Assembly: GCA_035649275.1 (NCBI GenBank)
Contig: DASRJW010000101.1
Location: 62,001-126,000 of the forward strand
Reading direction: 5' to 3'
Length of the DNA: 64,000 nucleotides
DNA from: Candidatus Krumholzibacteriia bacterium
GTDB lineage: Bacteria; Krumholzibacteriota; Krumholzibacteriia; G020349025
Shown: piece after piece, positions 42,817-51,535 of the stretch
Position numbering within the stretch: position 1 is the first letter of the stretch
Layout: every line of letters starts with the position of its first letter
The notes under the pieces: model-generated
The model's database searches: none
The model's input: the letters and a program-made list of their open reading frames with translations, nothing else
Told to the model about the DNA's origin: nothing
Translations under genes and position numbers: made by a program

Positions 42817-43503
42817 GAGGGGCGCTGGCGCCGCCTCTTTTCCGCCCGCGCTCTCCAGCAGATGGCTGATGGTGGCGAAGGTGTACTGCCGCTGCCGCAG
42901 CTGCTCGATCAGCAAGGCCACCGCTTCCACCGACTGGCTGCGGTCGGCGCGCCCGTAGGGGACACCGTCGTGCAGGATGACGATGGAACCGGGCTGCACC
43001 CGGGCGAGGACGCGGGCGGCGATGACGGCGGCGCCGGGGCGGGTGCAATCCTGCGGGTAGACGTCGCCGAGCACGGGCCGATAGCCGTGCTCCGCCAGCG
43101 TGCGCAACACCCCGGTGCTGAACCAGCCGAGAGGCGGGCGCACGAGCTGGGGCCAGTGGCCGGTGGCGGCGTGGATGAGGCGGTTGGTGCGCTCCAGCTC
43201 GCGCAGCATGGCGCGTCGCGGCAGCAGCGGCAGCGCCAGGTGACTGTGCGTATGGTTGCCGATCTCGTGTCCCGCGGCGGCGATCTCCTGCACCAGCTGC
43301 GGGAAGCGCCGCACGTTGCGCCCGAGGAGGAAAAAAGTCGCCTGGATGCGATGCTCGGCGAGGAGGCGCAGCAAGCGCGGCGTCTCCCGCGGGTTGGGGC
43401 CGTCGTCGAAGGTGAGGGCGAGCCGCCGCGCTTCCATGGGGACCGAACAGAGCATCTGCCGGGCGACGAACCCGAAGATGCGCGGGCTGTGCAGCAGGTT
43501 CAC
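42811..43503 (-). CDS. Polysaccharide deacetylase (NodB-type)
   Basis: A 230-residue carbohydrate esterase family 4 enzyme that removes N-acetyl groups from sugar polymers with a bound metal. Motifs: LALTFDDGPNP (catalytic base and metal aspartate), GNHTHSHLAL (metal histidines), VRPPLGWFS and IVILHDG. A short N-terminal hydrophobic stretch may anchor it, but a clear signal peptide is not seen. The GTG at 43503 lies behind ggaggcaag. It is the last gene of the long minus-strand run that starts at 51311, 50 bases after the membrane glycosyltransferase gene, so modification of a surface glycan is likely. Confidence 0.9.
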   Translation of the reverse strand: MNLLHSPRIFGFVARQMLCSVPMEARRLALTFDDGPNPRETPRLLRLLAEHRIQATFFLLGRNVRRFPQLVQEIAAAGHEIGNHTHSHLALPLLPRRAMLRELERTNRLIHAATGHWPQLVRPPLGWFSTGVLRTLAEHGYRPVLGDVYPQDCTRPGAAVIAARVLARVQPGSIVILHDGVPYGRADRSQSVEAVALLIEQLRQRQYTFATISHLLESAGGKEAAPAPLS

Positions 43504-43553
43504 GCTTGCCTCCGCTCGCGCTCCCGTGGCGCCGGATCGCTGCGGGAATTGTC

Positions 43554-45353
43554 TCACGGCGGGACGCTGTCTGTCTCGGCCGCGCCTTCCAGGTCGTGCA
43601 GCAAGACTCGCACCTGCTGGCGTGGCTCGCCCTCCGGCAGGAGCTCGAGGGCCTGCTGCAGATCGGTCCGGGCCTCGCCGGCCCGACCCAGGGCGATCTT
43701 CGCCTCCCCGGCGCGCCGCAACAGCGCGCCTCGCAGCGGCGGATCGGGAGCGGCCGCGAGACCGCGGGCGCAGGCGTCGAGGGCCGCCTGCGGTCGTCCG
43801 CGCCGCAGCTCCACCAGGGCCAGACTCTCGGCGAAATGCGCGGTGTGGCTGGCATCCAGCGCCATCGCGCTCTGCACCAGCGCGGCGGCCTCGTCCAGGT
43901 CTTCCCCGCGCTCGGCGAGCAGCGTGCCGAGGGCGTTGCGCGCCAGTGCCGATTCCGGCCGCCGCTCTACCGCCTGGCGGTAGGCAGCCAGGGCGGCGTC
44001 GAGATTTCCTTCCTGCAAGTAGGCGTAGCCGATCTTGTAATCCAGGTCCAACGCCGCGGGCTCTCGTACCCCGAAGAGAGGCAGGTTGCAGAGCCCGAGC
44101 ACTCCGACCCCGGTGGCGGCGGTTTTCCAGAAGCGGCGCTCGCCCCAGAAGGAGTGAAGCCGCAGCAACCACCAGGCGGCGAAGACGGCCAGCACTGGGA
44201 CCCAGGGCAAGCGGAAGCGCTCGACGACGAAGAAGGGCAGCAGCACCAGCACCTGCACGCCAACGAAGCTCTGCGCCAGCAGGAGCTCCCGGGTGCGGCG
44301 GGAAAGCAGAAGCCCCAAGAGCCCGAGGGGGGCGAGAAGCCACGGGCCCGCCGGGAGGAGTCGATAGACCCACAGATAGCGCGGCAAGCCGGAGAGATCC
44401 TCGTTGTCCGCGATGGCGGCGCCGTTGCAAACGTAGAAGAGTTTGCGACCCAAGAGCACGAGCGTGTGCAGCGGCGCGGCTGCCGCTTCGGCGAGGCCGC
44501 GGTCGAACCAGTAGCGGCTCACCTGCGACGGCCGCAGCTCGTGACCGGCGGCGGCGACGGCGAGGCTCGTCGCGGTGCGCCGCGCCCGCGCCGGTTCCGC
44601 CGGCAGCTCCGGTGCCGGCGCCATCCGGCCGTTCGCCCAGGGGTTGTTGCCGAGGTAGAAGTTGAGGCCGAAATTCGACGCCACCGGGACGAAGTCACCG
44701 TGCCGCGCGTTGTGCAGCGTCACCGGTGCGAGAGCGAGGAGCAGGCCCGTCGCCGCCAGCGGGGCGCCGCGGCGGCCGAGCCAGAGGAGCGCCAGCAATG
44801 CCCAGGCGCTGAAGCTCGGCTTGGCCACACAACCGAGACCTAGAGCCAAGCCGGCAGCGAAACGGTGGCGAGGGCGTGGCGCGCACCCGGCCTGCAGCAC
44901 CGCCAGCAGCGCTCCGAGCTGGATGCAAGTCGCTAGACCGACCTCGAGCAGCTCGCCTTCGAAGAAGACCGCGGTGGGCTGCAGCGCCTGCATGCAGCCG
45001 GCGAGAAAAGCGACACGGGCATCGAAGAGTCGTCGCCCGAGCCGCCAGGTGAGCACGGCGGTGAGCGCTCCCAGCAAGGCGAAGGGCAGGCGCAGCCAAA
45101 AGAACTCGAGACCGACGCAGCGCAGCCAGGCACCGAGGAGGTAAGGGTAGAGAGGCGGTTTGAAGAAGACCTCGGGCAGCGTCCCGGTAGCGGCGATGCG
45201 CTGCGCCTGCTCCAGGTACAGCGCTGCATCCACCGTCGGCCGTGCGAAGAGCGGCAGGCGCGCGTAGTCCAGCAAGTGCAGCACCCGCACGCAGCCAGCG
45301 AGGGCGCCGATCAGGAAGGCGGCGCGGGCGCCGTCGGGGAGCTGCCACCGCAT
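43554..45353 (-). CDS. Membrane glycosyltransferase (PMT-like) with C-terminal TPR domain
   Basis: The 599-residue protein has ten or more membrane helices in its first 420 residues. The early loop (PTVDAALYLEQAQRIAATG) and FKPPLYPYLLGAWLR are typical of the ArnT/PMT group, which take sugars from polyprenyl phosphate. FYLGNNPWANGRMAP is another family-like segment. After the last helix come about 160 residues of tetratricopeptide repeats (YAYLQEGNLDAALAAYRQAV, LAERGEDLDEAAALVQSAMA). The ATG lies 43 bases after the histidine kinase stop. Its position next to the deacetylase suggests a surface-glycan role. Confidence 0.78.
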   Translation of the reverse strand: MRWQLPDGARAAFLIGALAGCVRVLHLLDYARLPLFARPTVDAALYLEQAQRIAATGTLPEVFFKPPLYPYLLGAWLRCVGLEFFWLRLPFALLGALTAVLTWRLGRRLFDARVAFLAGCMQALQPTAVFFEGELLEVGLATCIQLGALLAVLQAGCAPRPRHRFAAGLALGLGCVAKPSFSAWALLALLWLGRRGAPLAATGLLLALAPVTLHNARHGDFVPVASNFGLNFYLGNNPWANGRMAPAPELPAEPARARRTATSLAVAAAGHELRPSQVSRYWFDRGLAEAAAAPLHTLVLLGRKLFYVCNGAAIADNEDLSGLPRYLWVYRLLPAGPWLLAPLGLLGLLLSRRTRELLLAQSFVGVQVLVLLPFFVVERFRLPWVPVLAVFAAWWLLRLHSFWGERRFWKTAATGVGVLGLCNLPLFGVREPAALDLDYKIGYAYLQEGNLDAALAAYRQAVERRPESALARNALGTLLAERGEDLDEAAALVQSAMALDASHTAHFAESLALVELRRGRPQAALDACARGLAAAPDPPLRGALLRRAGEAKIALGRAGEARTDLQQALELLPEGEPRQQVRVLLHDLEGAAETDSVPP

Positions 45354-45396
45354 GAGCGGATTGGAACACAAGCGGCGCTCCCCGAGCAAAGCGGGC

Positions 45397-46815
45397 TCAG
45401 CGCCGGTCCGGTGGCTCCGGGAGAGCGCGCACCGGCACCAGTTCCAGCGCCTGCGTCGCGATCTGACGTTCCGCTGCCGCCGCTGCCGCTTCGGCGAAGT
45501 GGAGGCGGAAGACACTGCCGTCCGGACCGGTCCGCGCCAGCTCGAGCTCCAGCCGCAGTTCGAGGGCGAGACGCTGCGCCAGCGCCAGCCCCAGGCCGAG
45601 ACCCTGGGTCTCGCGACGGAGCGAGATGTCCCCGTGCTCGAAGAGTCGCCAGATGCGCGTCCGCGCCTCCTCGGGGATGCCCGGTCCGCTGTCGCTCACC
45701 GACAGCGTGGCGCCGCCGCCGCTTGCCGCCACCAGCTCCACCAGCACCTGTCCACCCCGAGGGGTGAACTTGAGCGCGTTGTCCACGAGGTTCTTGAGGA
45801 TGATGCGGACGTACTCCGCATCGGTCAGCGTCACGAGCGGCGTGCAACGCTGCTCCAGCGCCACACCCCGGTCGCAGGCATTCGCCGTCTCCAGGACCAC
45901 CACGTCCTCCACGCTCTGGTGCAAGGCCACGCGCTCGCACTTCGGCACCGTGCGCCCGCCGATCACGCGGGCGAAAGCGAGGGCCCGATCCACGTGGGAG
46001 GAGAGCTTCTGCGCTGCTCCCAGGATGATGTCCACGCAGGCCTGCCGCTCGTCCCCCGGCAGCTCGCCGTCGCGCATGGCCTCGGCGTAGCTCAAGATGC
46101 GGGTGAGCGGTGTACGCAGCTCGTGGCTGACGCCGGTGAGGATCGCCGACTTCAGATCGTCGATGGAAAGGAGGCGCTGGTTGGCGTCAGAGAGCTCCTT
46201 GTTGCGCTCTTCGAGCTTGCCCACCAGGAGCAAGCGGCTGCAAGCGAGCCAGGCGGCGTCGAAGGTGGCCTGCAAGAGGGAGCGATCGAACTCGTCGTAC
46301 TCGTGTCCGGAGAGCTTGGGCCCCACCAGGACGACCCAATCCACCTGACGGTCGACGTTCAGCCAGCCGGCACGCGCCAAGCCGAGGGTCTCGCACTGCG
46401 CCGCCACGCCTTGCAGGGCGGAGCTCAAGGGAGGATGCAGAGCCGCCAAGGGCTCGGCATGGGGCAGGAACGGCGCCAGCTGGCCGGCGATGTCCGCCGC
46501 CGACTCTTGCAGCGCCGTGCTCACGTCGCCCCGGCTGGCGACGATACGAAAGCGCCGGCGCTCCTCGGTGCGCAGCACCACCAGACGCTCGCAAGCGAGA
46601 CTTCCCATCAGCGCCAGCGCCATGGTGCGGGCCAGTTCCTCCAGGGACTCGACCGAGGCCAGCTGCCGGTGCAGGTCCAGGAGCACCGACTGCAGCGTCA
46701 TCGCCCGCCGGGCGAGCTCGCTGGTGTCGCCCGCTTCCACGAGCACGTGCAAGCGGCCCCCGGTCGCGGGAGTCGCCCGGCTCCAGCCCTTAACGATTCT
46801 CCGCCACACCGTCAT
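45397..46815 (-). CDS. Cytoplasmic sensor histidine kinase with GAF-like domain
   Basis: A 472-residue kinase without membrane helices. Residues 40-215 look like a GAF sensor domain. It is followed by the dimerisation/phosphorylation helix TGVSHELRTPLTRILSYAEA with the phospho-accepting histidine near 232. The ATPase domain has the N box (IILKNLVDNALKF), G1 (VSDSGPGIP) and G2 (GLGLGLALAQ). No response regulator is nearby, so its partner lies elsewhere or the protein signals within this operon. Its start overlaps the end of the RsbW-type gene by 26 bases, showing translational coupling. Confidence 0.9.
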   Translation of the reverse strand: MTVWRRIVKGWSRATPATGGRLHVLVEAGDTSELARRAMTLQSVLLDLHRQLASVESLEELARTMALALMGSLACERLVVLRTEERRRFRIVASRGDVSTALQESAADIAGQLAPFLPHAEPLAALHPPLSSALQGVAAQCETLGLARAGWLNVDRQVDWVVLVGPKLSGHEYDEFDRSLLQATFDAAWLACSRLLLVGKLEERNKELSDANQRLLSIDDLKSAILTGVSHELRTPLTRILSYAEAMRDGELPGDERQACVDIILGAAQKLSSHVDRALAFARVIGGRTVPKCERVALHQSVEDVVVLETANACDRGVALEQRCTPLVTLTDAEYVRIILKNLVDNALKFTPRGGQVLVELVAASGGGATLSVSDSGPGIPEEARTRIWRLFEHGDISLRRETQGLGLGLALAQRLALELRLELELARTGPDGSVFRLHFAEAAAAAAERQIATQALELVPVRALPEPPDRR

Positions 46816-47308
46816 CCTCCTCCGTGCTGCACACGGTTTCGCCGCTCGTTTCCGGCCGTTCCGGGGCGGAGCGCCGCAACATCCGCATGACCAAATCGAG
46901 TTCGTTGCCCCCCTCGGCGTGCACCCGGTGCTGCATGGATTGGCACATGCGGTACATGATCACCAGGCCACGCCCGCCAGGGGCGCCGCTTTCCGGTGCC
47001 GGGAGCGAGCGGCGCTTGCCGTGCCAGACGCTGTCGAAGGGCGGCGCCAGATCGCGCACCGTGATGCGGCAGCGCTCGCCTTCGAGGCGCAGCCGGATGC
47101 CGATGGGCTGACCGCTGGCGCGGCGATAGCCGTGCCGGTACACGTTGGAAAGGACCTCGTCCAGGATCAGGAAGACGCGGCTCGTCTCGTAGCCTGCTTG
47201 CACCGCCGGCCGGAGCAGGGGCCGGAGGCGGGTGAAGGCTTCCTGCAAGAAGTCGGGCGAGGTGTGCACGAGCACTTCTCCCGGCAGCGGGGCACGGAAG
47301 TTCCTCAT
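46790..47308 (-). CDS. RsbW-type anti-sigma serine/threonine kinase
   Basis: The 172-residue protein is a lone GHKL ATPase domain of the RsbW/SpoIIAB class: VFLILDEVLSNVYRHGYRR (N box), VRDLAPPFD (G1) and GAPGGRGLVIMYRMCQ (G2). In partner-switching systems such a kinase binds a sigma factor and phosphorylates a STAS-domain antagonist, which a SpoIIE/RsbU phosphatase reverses. The phosphatase gene is immediately upstream with a 4-base stop/start overlap. Neither a STAS protein nor a sigma factor is in the window. The C-terminus has an acidic extra tail. Confidence 0.87.
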   Translation of the reverse strand: MRNFRAPLPGEVLVHTSPDFLQEAFTRLRPLLRPAVQAGYETSRVFLILDEVLSNVYRHGYRRASGQPIGIRLRLEGERCRITVRDLAPPFDSVWHGKRRSLPAPESGAPGGRGLVIMYRMCQSMQHRVHAEGGNELDLVMRMLRRSAPERPETSGETVCSTEEDDGVAENR

Positions 47309-48840
47309 GCGTAGGCCTCCTCGACCGAGGTGGCGGCGAGCCGCGCCGGAGCGCCCGCGGCGCGCAAGGCCAGCGCCGTGATGTCGTCCGATTGCCCCGA
47401 ATCCTGGGCGAAGGAAACGAGCTCGGCCTGCAGCCGCTGCAAGAAGGCCTCGGGCTCCAGCGCGGCGTTCTGGCGGGCGAAGCCGAGCAGGCGGCGCTCG
47501 CCGAAGAGCTCCTCGCCTGGATCGCGAGCCTCGGTCACCCCGTCGCTGTAGCCGAGCACCATATCCCCGGGTTCCAGAGCCAGCTCGATTTCCTCCACCA
47601 CGCGGCGGAACTGCTCGCCCGGGAGGACGCCGACGGCGGCGCCGCGCTGCTGCAGCATCTCCACCTTGCCGCTGTCGCCGTGCACCCACAGCACCGGTGG
47701 GTGACCGGCGTTGGCGATACACAGCCGCCCTCCCTTGGTGTCGAGGACCATGGCGAGCAGGGTGACGAAGGTCTTGCGGTCGAAGTCGCGCAGCACCTGC
47801 TCGTTCAGCGCCGCCAGCGCCTCCCGGGGGGAGGCGGTGTAGCCGAAGACGCTCCGCGCCGCGCTGCGCACCGCGGTCATGACCAGGCCGGCGGAAACGC
47901 CTTTGCCCGCCACGTCGGCGACCAGGAAAGCGGTGCGGCCGTCGGGGAGCTGCAGGTAATCGTAGAAGTCGCCGCCGACGACGCGGGCGGGAACCGAAAG
48001 TGCCGCCACGGTGGCGGCATGCAGGCGCGGAGCGCCGCGGGGAAGCAGCGCCGCCTGGATCTTCCCGGCCACTTCGAGCTCCTTCTCGTAGAGATGCTTC
48101 TTCAGCAGCTCCTGCTGCGCCTGCTGCAGCTCGTCGGTCATGGCATCGAAGGAATCGGAGAGCATGCCGATCTCGTCGGCACGGTGCAGCCGCATCTTGT
48201 GCTCCAGGTCTCCGGCGGCGATGCGCCGCACCCCTTGCACGAGCTGACCGATGGGCTTGGTCACCGTGCGGGTGATGAAGGCGGTGCCGACCAGACCGAG
48301 GAGAATGAAGAGGCCGCCGACGCGGATGGCGGCGACACGGGCGCTCTGCACCGTGAGCAGCAAGGGCTCCTGGGAAAGGGCCAGACAGACGAGACCGATG
48401 CGCTCCGGGGCGCCGCCGAGGGTGGATTGCACCGGCGTCCACACCTCGATCACCGGGCTCCCTTGGTGCTGCTGGGTGCGGTAGACGAAGCCGTCGCGCA
48501 GCTCCTGGGCCTCCGGGGGCAGGTCGAAATGCTGGCCGAGCTGCTTGACGTCGCTGTGGGCGAAGACGGTGCCGTCGGGGTGCAGGACGGCGCCGTACTC
48601 CAGGCTCTCGGTGACGCGGCGCCCCCGCAGCGTGGCCAGGATGCTCAGGTCGTCGTTGGTCTCCATCGCCTCCCGCGACTGGATGGCGAGGCTGCTCGAC
48701 TCCACCGCCAGGCGCTTGCGCAGCTCCCCCAGGAGCGCCTCGTGCTCGTGGTCGAAGAGCGCCTTCGCCAACAGCACCACGGAGACCGTGGTGAAGCCGA
48801 CGAAGTAGAGGACGAACTTGACCCGCAAGCTGTGGAACAT
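47305..48840 (-). CDS. Membrane-bound SpoIIE/RsbU-type PP2C phosphatase
   Basis: The 511-residue protein has a membrane helix at 8-28, an extracytoplasmic sensor region to about 165, a second helix (VGGLFILLGLVGTAFI) and a HAMP linker (TKPIGQLVQGVRRIAAGDLE). The PP2C phosphatase domain shows QAALLPRG, VVGGDFYDYLQL, VADVAGKGVSAGLVM and GYSDGVTEA with the metal aspartates. It should dephosphorylate a STAS-domain protein in response to an outside signal and so free a sigma factor or other target from the RsbW-type kinase. Its start lies 12 bases after the barrel-TPR gene. Confidence 0.92.
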   Translation of the reverse strand: MFHSLRVKFVLYFVGFTTVSVVLLAKALFDHEHEALLGELRKRLAVESSSLAIQSREAMETNDDLSILATLRGRRVTESLEYGAVLHPDGTVFAHSDVKQLGQHFDLPPEAQELRDGFVYRTQQHQGSPVIEVWTPVQSTLGGAPERIGLVCLALSQEPLLLTVQSARVAAIRVGGLFILLGLVGTAFITRTVTKPIGQLVQGVRRIAAGDLEHKMRLHRADEIGMLSDSFDAMTDELQQAQQELLKKHLYEKELEVAGKIQAALLPRGAPRLHAATVAALSVPARVVGGDFYDYLQLPDGRTAFLVADVAGKGVSAGLVMTAVRSAARSVFGYTASPREALAALNEQVLRDFDRKTFVTLLAMVLDTKGGRLCIANAGHPPVLWVHGDSGKVEMLQQRGAAVGVLPGEQFRRVVEEIELALEPGDMVLGYSDGVTEARDPGEELFGERRLLGFARQNAALEPEAFLQRLQAELVSFAQDSGQSDDITALALRAAGAPARLAATSVEEAYA

Positions 48841-48852
48841 GACTTCTCCGCT

Positions 48853-50742
48853 CTAAGGCTCCTGCGGCTCCACCACGGTCGTGCGCGTCAGCTTCACGTG
48901 CGCCTGGTTCAGGTAGCGGCGCAGCTGCACGTTGCTCGGGTCCAGCTTCAGGGCCTTTTCCCAGATGTCCACGGCCTCGCGCAGCCTGCCTTCGGTGTAG
49001 CTCTCCAGGCCGGTGACTCGATAGACGCGCAAGAGGTTGCCGTCCACTTCCTGGTAGTGCGGCGCCAGGCGCGACACCTCTTCCCAGGCGAGCATGGCGC
49101 CGACGAGATCGCCGGCGCGGTAGAGGCGCATGCCCTCGTCGTAGCGCCCGGCGACTTCGGGCGGCACCGGGGCGGCGTCTTCGCTCCGCCCTGCCGCCGC
49201 CGGCGCGGCGGCGCTGGCCGCTTGGGCATGGCGCTCGATCCGGGCCAGGAGCTTGCGGGCTTCGTTCTCCCGCGGCTCCAGGTCGAGGACACGCTGGGTC
49301 TGCGCCGCGGCGCCAGCGAAGTCGCCGCTCTCCAAGCGCTGCCGCGCGTTCTGCAAGATGCCGCGCCGCCAGAGCTCGTGGGCGTTCCGCGCCTGCTGCA
49401 GTCTCTGCTTCGCCTGTGGATGGTCCGGCCGCAGACGAAGCACGGCCTCGAAGGCCCGCGCCGCATCGAGGTAGCGCTGCTGCGCGAAAGCCTGTTCGCC
49501 GGTGGCGAAGCGCCGGGCTGCAGCGTCGGCAGTGCTGCGCGAGTTCGCGCTCGCTTGCCGCAGCTCTTGCAGCCGGCGCGCGCTGGTGCTGTCCTCGGGG
49601 AGATGGCGCAGCGCTTGTTGCAAAGCGAACAGGGCGCCGGTGTCATCGCGGCGCGCTTGCAGGCTGTCCGCTTCCCGCACCCAGGAAGCGTTGCGGGCGC
49701 GGCGCAAGCCGTCCTCGGCCCGCGACTCCCCCGGCGCCAGCGCCGCGGCGGCGGCATAGAGATCGGTGGCGGTGGTGAAGCGACCCGCGGCGAAAGCCGA
49801 ATCCGCCGCCTCGGTCAAGGCCACGAGGCGCAGGCGTTCGCCACTTCCCACCAGGTCGTGCACGCGCCCGGCCATCTCGAGCTCGCTTTGCCGTTGCTGC
49901 CGCAGCCGGCGTTCGTCCCGGCTCGGGCCGAAGCGGAGCTGCACCGCCACTTCGTGCACCGCCTCCCCCGCGTGGGAGTAACCGAGTCGCCAGGCGCCCA
50001 GGGCGAGACTCGCGCCGTAGCGCCAGTCTCCGGCATGCATGCCGGCGGCGACCTCCATCCTGCCGCGGCGAAGCGTTGCAGCTGCCGCCAGCTCCCGCCG
50101 TGCCGACTCGGGGGCTTGGACACCAGCGCAGAGCCCGGCGCTCCAGTACGAGGCCAGGGGCTGCGTCCACGCCGCCGCCGCCCGCCACTCGCGGGCGCTG
50201 GCGCTGCCGGCGAGGCGCGGTTCCACCGCGTTCGCTAGCACCACCCCGGCAGCGAAGCGATCCGCGAGGCCCCAGTGCAGCCCCAGATCCAGACCGAAGC
50301 TCGTCTGCACAGCCCCTGCCTCCGTTTGGGATTGCAAGGTGAGAGCCGCACCGGCGGCGGCGCCGGCGCCGAGCGTCTGGGCTCCGGCGAGATGCACGAG
50401 CTCGCGTGGCGCGCCGAAAGCCGCAGCGCCGAGACGGGAAACACCGAGGCCGAGCACCGGACCGGCGAGGAGTGGGGCCGTGAAGGCGAGTCGACCGGTG
50501 TCCTGACCGTCGCTCGCCGTGGCGCTCGACCAAGCTTCCGGCCGCCGCAGCAGCGCCAGGCGCCCGGGGTTCTCGAAGAGCGCGGCGGCGGGATCCACGC
50601 GCGCCACGGCGCCGGCGCCGAGCGCTGCCTCCAGGCCCAGACCCACCGCGGCGGAGCCGGGCTCGCCGGCCTGCACCGCGCTGCAGAGGAAAACCCCGGC
50701 GGCGCACAGGCTCGTGATGCTGCGGACCTGTGGCTGTCGCAT
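48853..50742 (-). CDS. PorV-like outer-membrane barrel fused to periplasmic TPR repeats
   Basis: The 629-residue protein has a signal peptide (SLCAAGVFLCSAVQA). A barrel-type region of about 260 residues follows, starting with the UPF0164/PorV signature ARVDPAAALFENPGRLALL. From about residue 290 it is helical, with TPR repeats (RYLDAARAFEAVLRLRPDHP, GDLVGAMLAWEEVSRLAPHY, RLREAVDIWEKALKLDPSNV). A barrel followed by a long helical part suggests a periplasmic scaffold tethered to the outer membrane. ATG at 50742 is preferred, because ggagg lies directly before it. It is the second gene of the minus-strand run. Confidence 0.8.
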   Translation of the reverse strand: MRQPQVRSITSLCAAGVFLCSAVQAGEPGSAAVGLGLEAALGAGAVARVDPAAALFENPGRLALLRRPEAWSSATASDGQDTGRLAFTAPLLAGPVLGLGVSRLGAAAFGAPRELVHLAGAQTLGAGAAAGAALTLQSQTEAGAVQTSFGLDLGLHWGLADRFAAGVVLANAVEPRLAGSASAREWRAAAAWTQPLASYWSAGLCAGVQAPESARRELAAAATLRRGRMEVAAGMHAGDWRYGASLALGAWRLGYSHAGEAVHEVAVQLRFGPSRDERRLRQQRQSELEMAGRVHDLVGSGERLRLVALTEAADSAFAAGRFTTATDLYAAAAALAPGESRAEDGLRRARNASWVREADSLQARRDDTGALFALQQALRHLPEDSTSARRLQELRQASANSRSTADAAARRFATGEQAFAQQRYLDAARAFEAVLRLRPDHPQAKQRLQQARNAHELWRRGILQNARQRLESGDFAGAAAQTQRVLDLEPRENEARKLLARIERHAQAASAAAPAAAGRSEDAAPVPPEVAGRYDEGMRLYRAGDLVGAMLAWEEVSRLAPHYQEVDGNLLRVYRVTGLESYTEGRLREAVDIWEKALKLDPSNVQLRRYLNQAHVKLTRTTVVEPQEP

Positions 50743-50783
50743 GGGCCTCCGGCTGCCTGGCATCACCTGCCGCGGTTCGCGCC

Positions 50784-51311
50784 TCAGCGTCCCGATCGGG
50801 AGGAGAACTGCGCCTCCGTGTCGTCCCGGTAGTCCATTGCCACCGTGAACAGCAGCCGATGCACGCGAGCGCGGGAGCGGCGACCGCGGGCGTCCACGGC
50901 GTTGCTCCAGAATTCGACCTGGAAGGTCTTGCCGGCGAGATCGGGCTCGTAGGGCAAGGTGAGGCGGACGTCGGTGCGTTTCTCCGCATGCGGCGGCAAG
51001 CGGAAATGGGCCCGCTCCAAGCTCACCCAGCGCCGGTCCGGGAGCGGTTGGGCTCCTGGACGCAGATCGTGGTGCGAGGGCACGACGATCTCGACCCGCA
51101 CCTCCAAGGTCACGTTCCCCAGGTTCTGGAACACCAGGGGTGACTCCGCCAGTCGCCAGACGGAGTAGGACTTGCCGATCGCCAAGCGGCGCAGGCGCAC
51201 CTCGCCGCATTCGGTGCGCAGGCCCTCGCTCGCGGCCGGCGCTCCAGGCAGGCTCGCGCTCAGGGCGCACCACGCCAGACACAAGTGCAGCATGCTGGGC
51301 CGGAGTCGCAT
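50784..51311 (-). CDS. Exported protein with immunoglobulin-like pattern, unknown function
   Basis: A 175-residue protein with a signal peptide (MLHLCLAWCALSASLPGAPA). The mature part is beta-rich with conserved-looking turns (SPLVFQNLGNVTLEVRVEIV, KRTDVRLTLPYEPDLAGKTF) of the sort found in periplasmic chaperone-like or DUF11-like domains. I do not recognise a family. It heads the minus-strand run; the barrel-TPR gene follows 41 bases later. It shares a 224-base divergent region with alaX. Confidence 0.7.
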   Translation of the reverse strand: MRLRPSMLHLCLAWCALSASLPGAPAASEGLRTECGEVRLRRLAIGKSYSVWRLAESPLVFQNLGNVTLEVRVEIVVPSHHDLRPGAQPLPDRRWVSLERAHFRLPPHAEKRTDVRLTLPYEPDLAGKTFQVEFWSNAVDARGRRSRARVHRLLFTVAMDYRDDTEAQFSSRSGR

Positions 51312-51535
51312 CCTTGCTCCCTGCAACGAATCGAGGCGGCGAGGCAGGCTCCCTCCGCCTCTCACCGCGGTGCTCTTGGGCGCACCGATTCGAAACCTCG
51401 CGTACCCGTAGGGGAAGCAACGGCGATGCCACGGAGGCGGAGGGTCGGTGGGACGGCGGGACGGTGTGTGGCCTTTCCCCAGGCCCGTCTGCCAGTGCAT
51501 GCTTGGGCGCCCATGGGGCAGGAAGGAGCTCCTCG

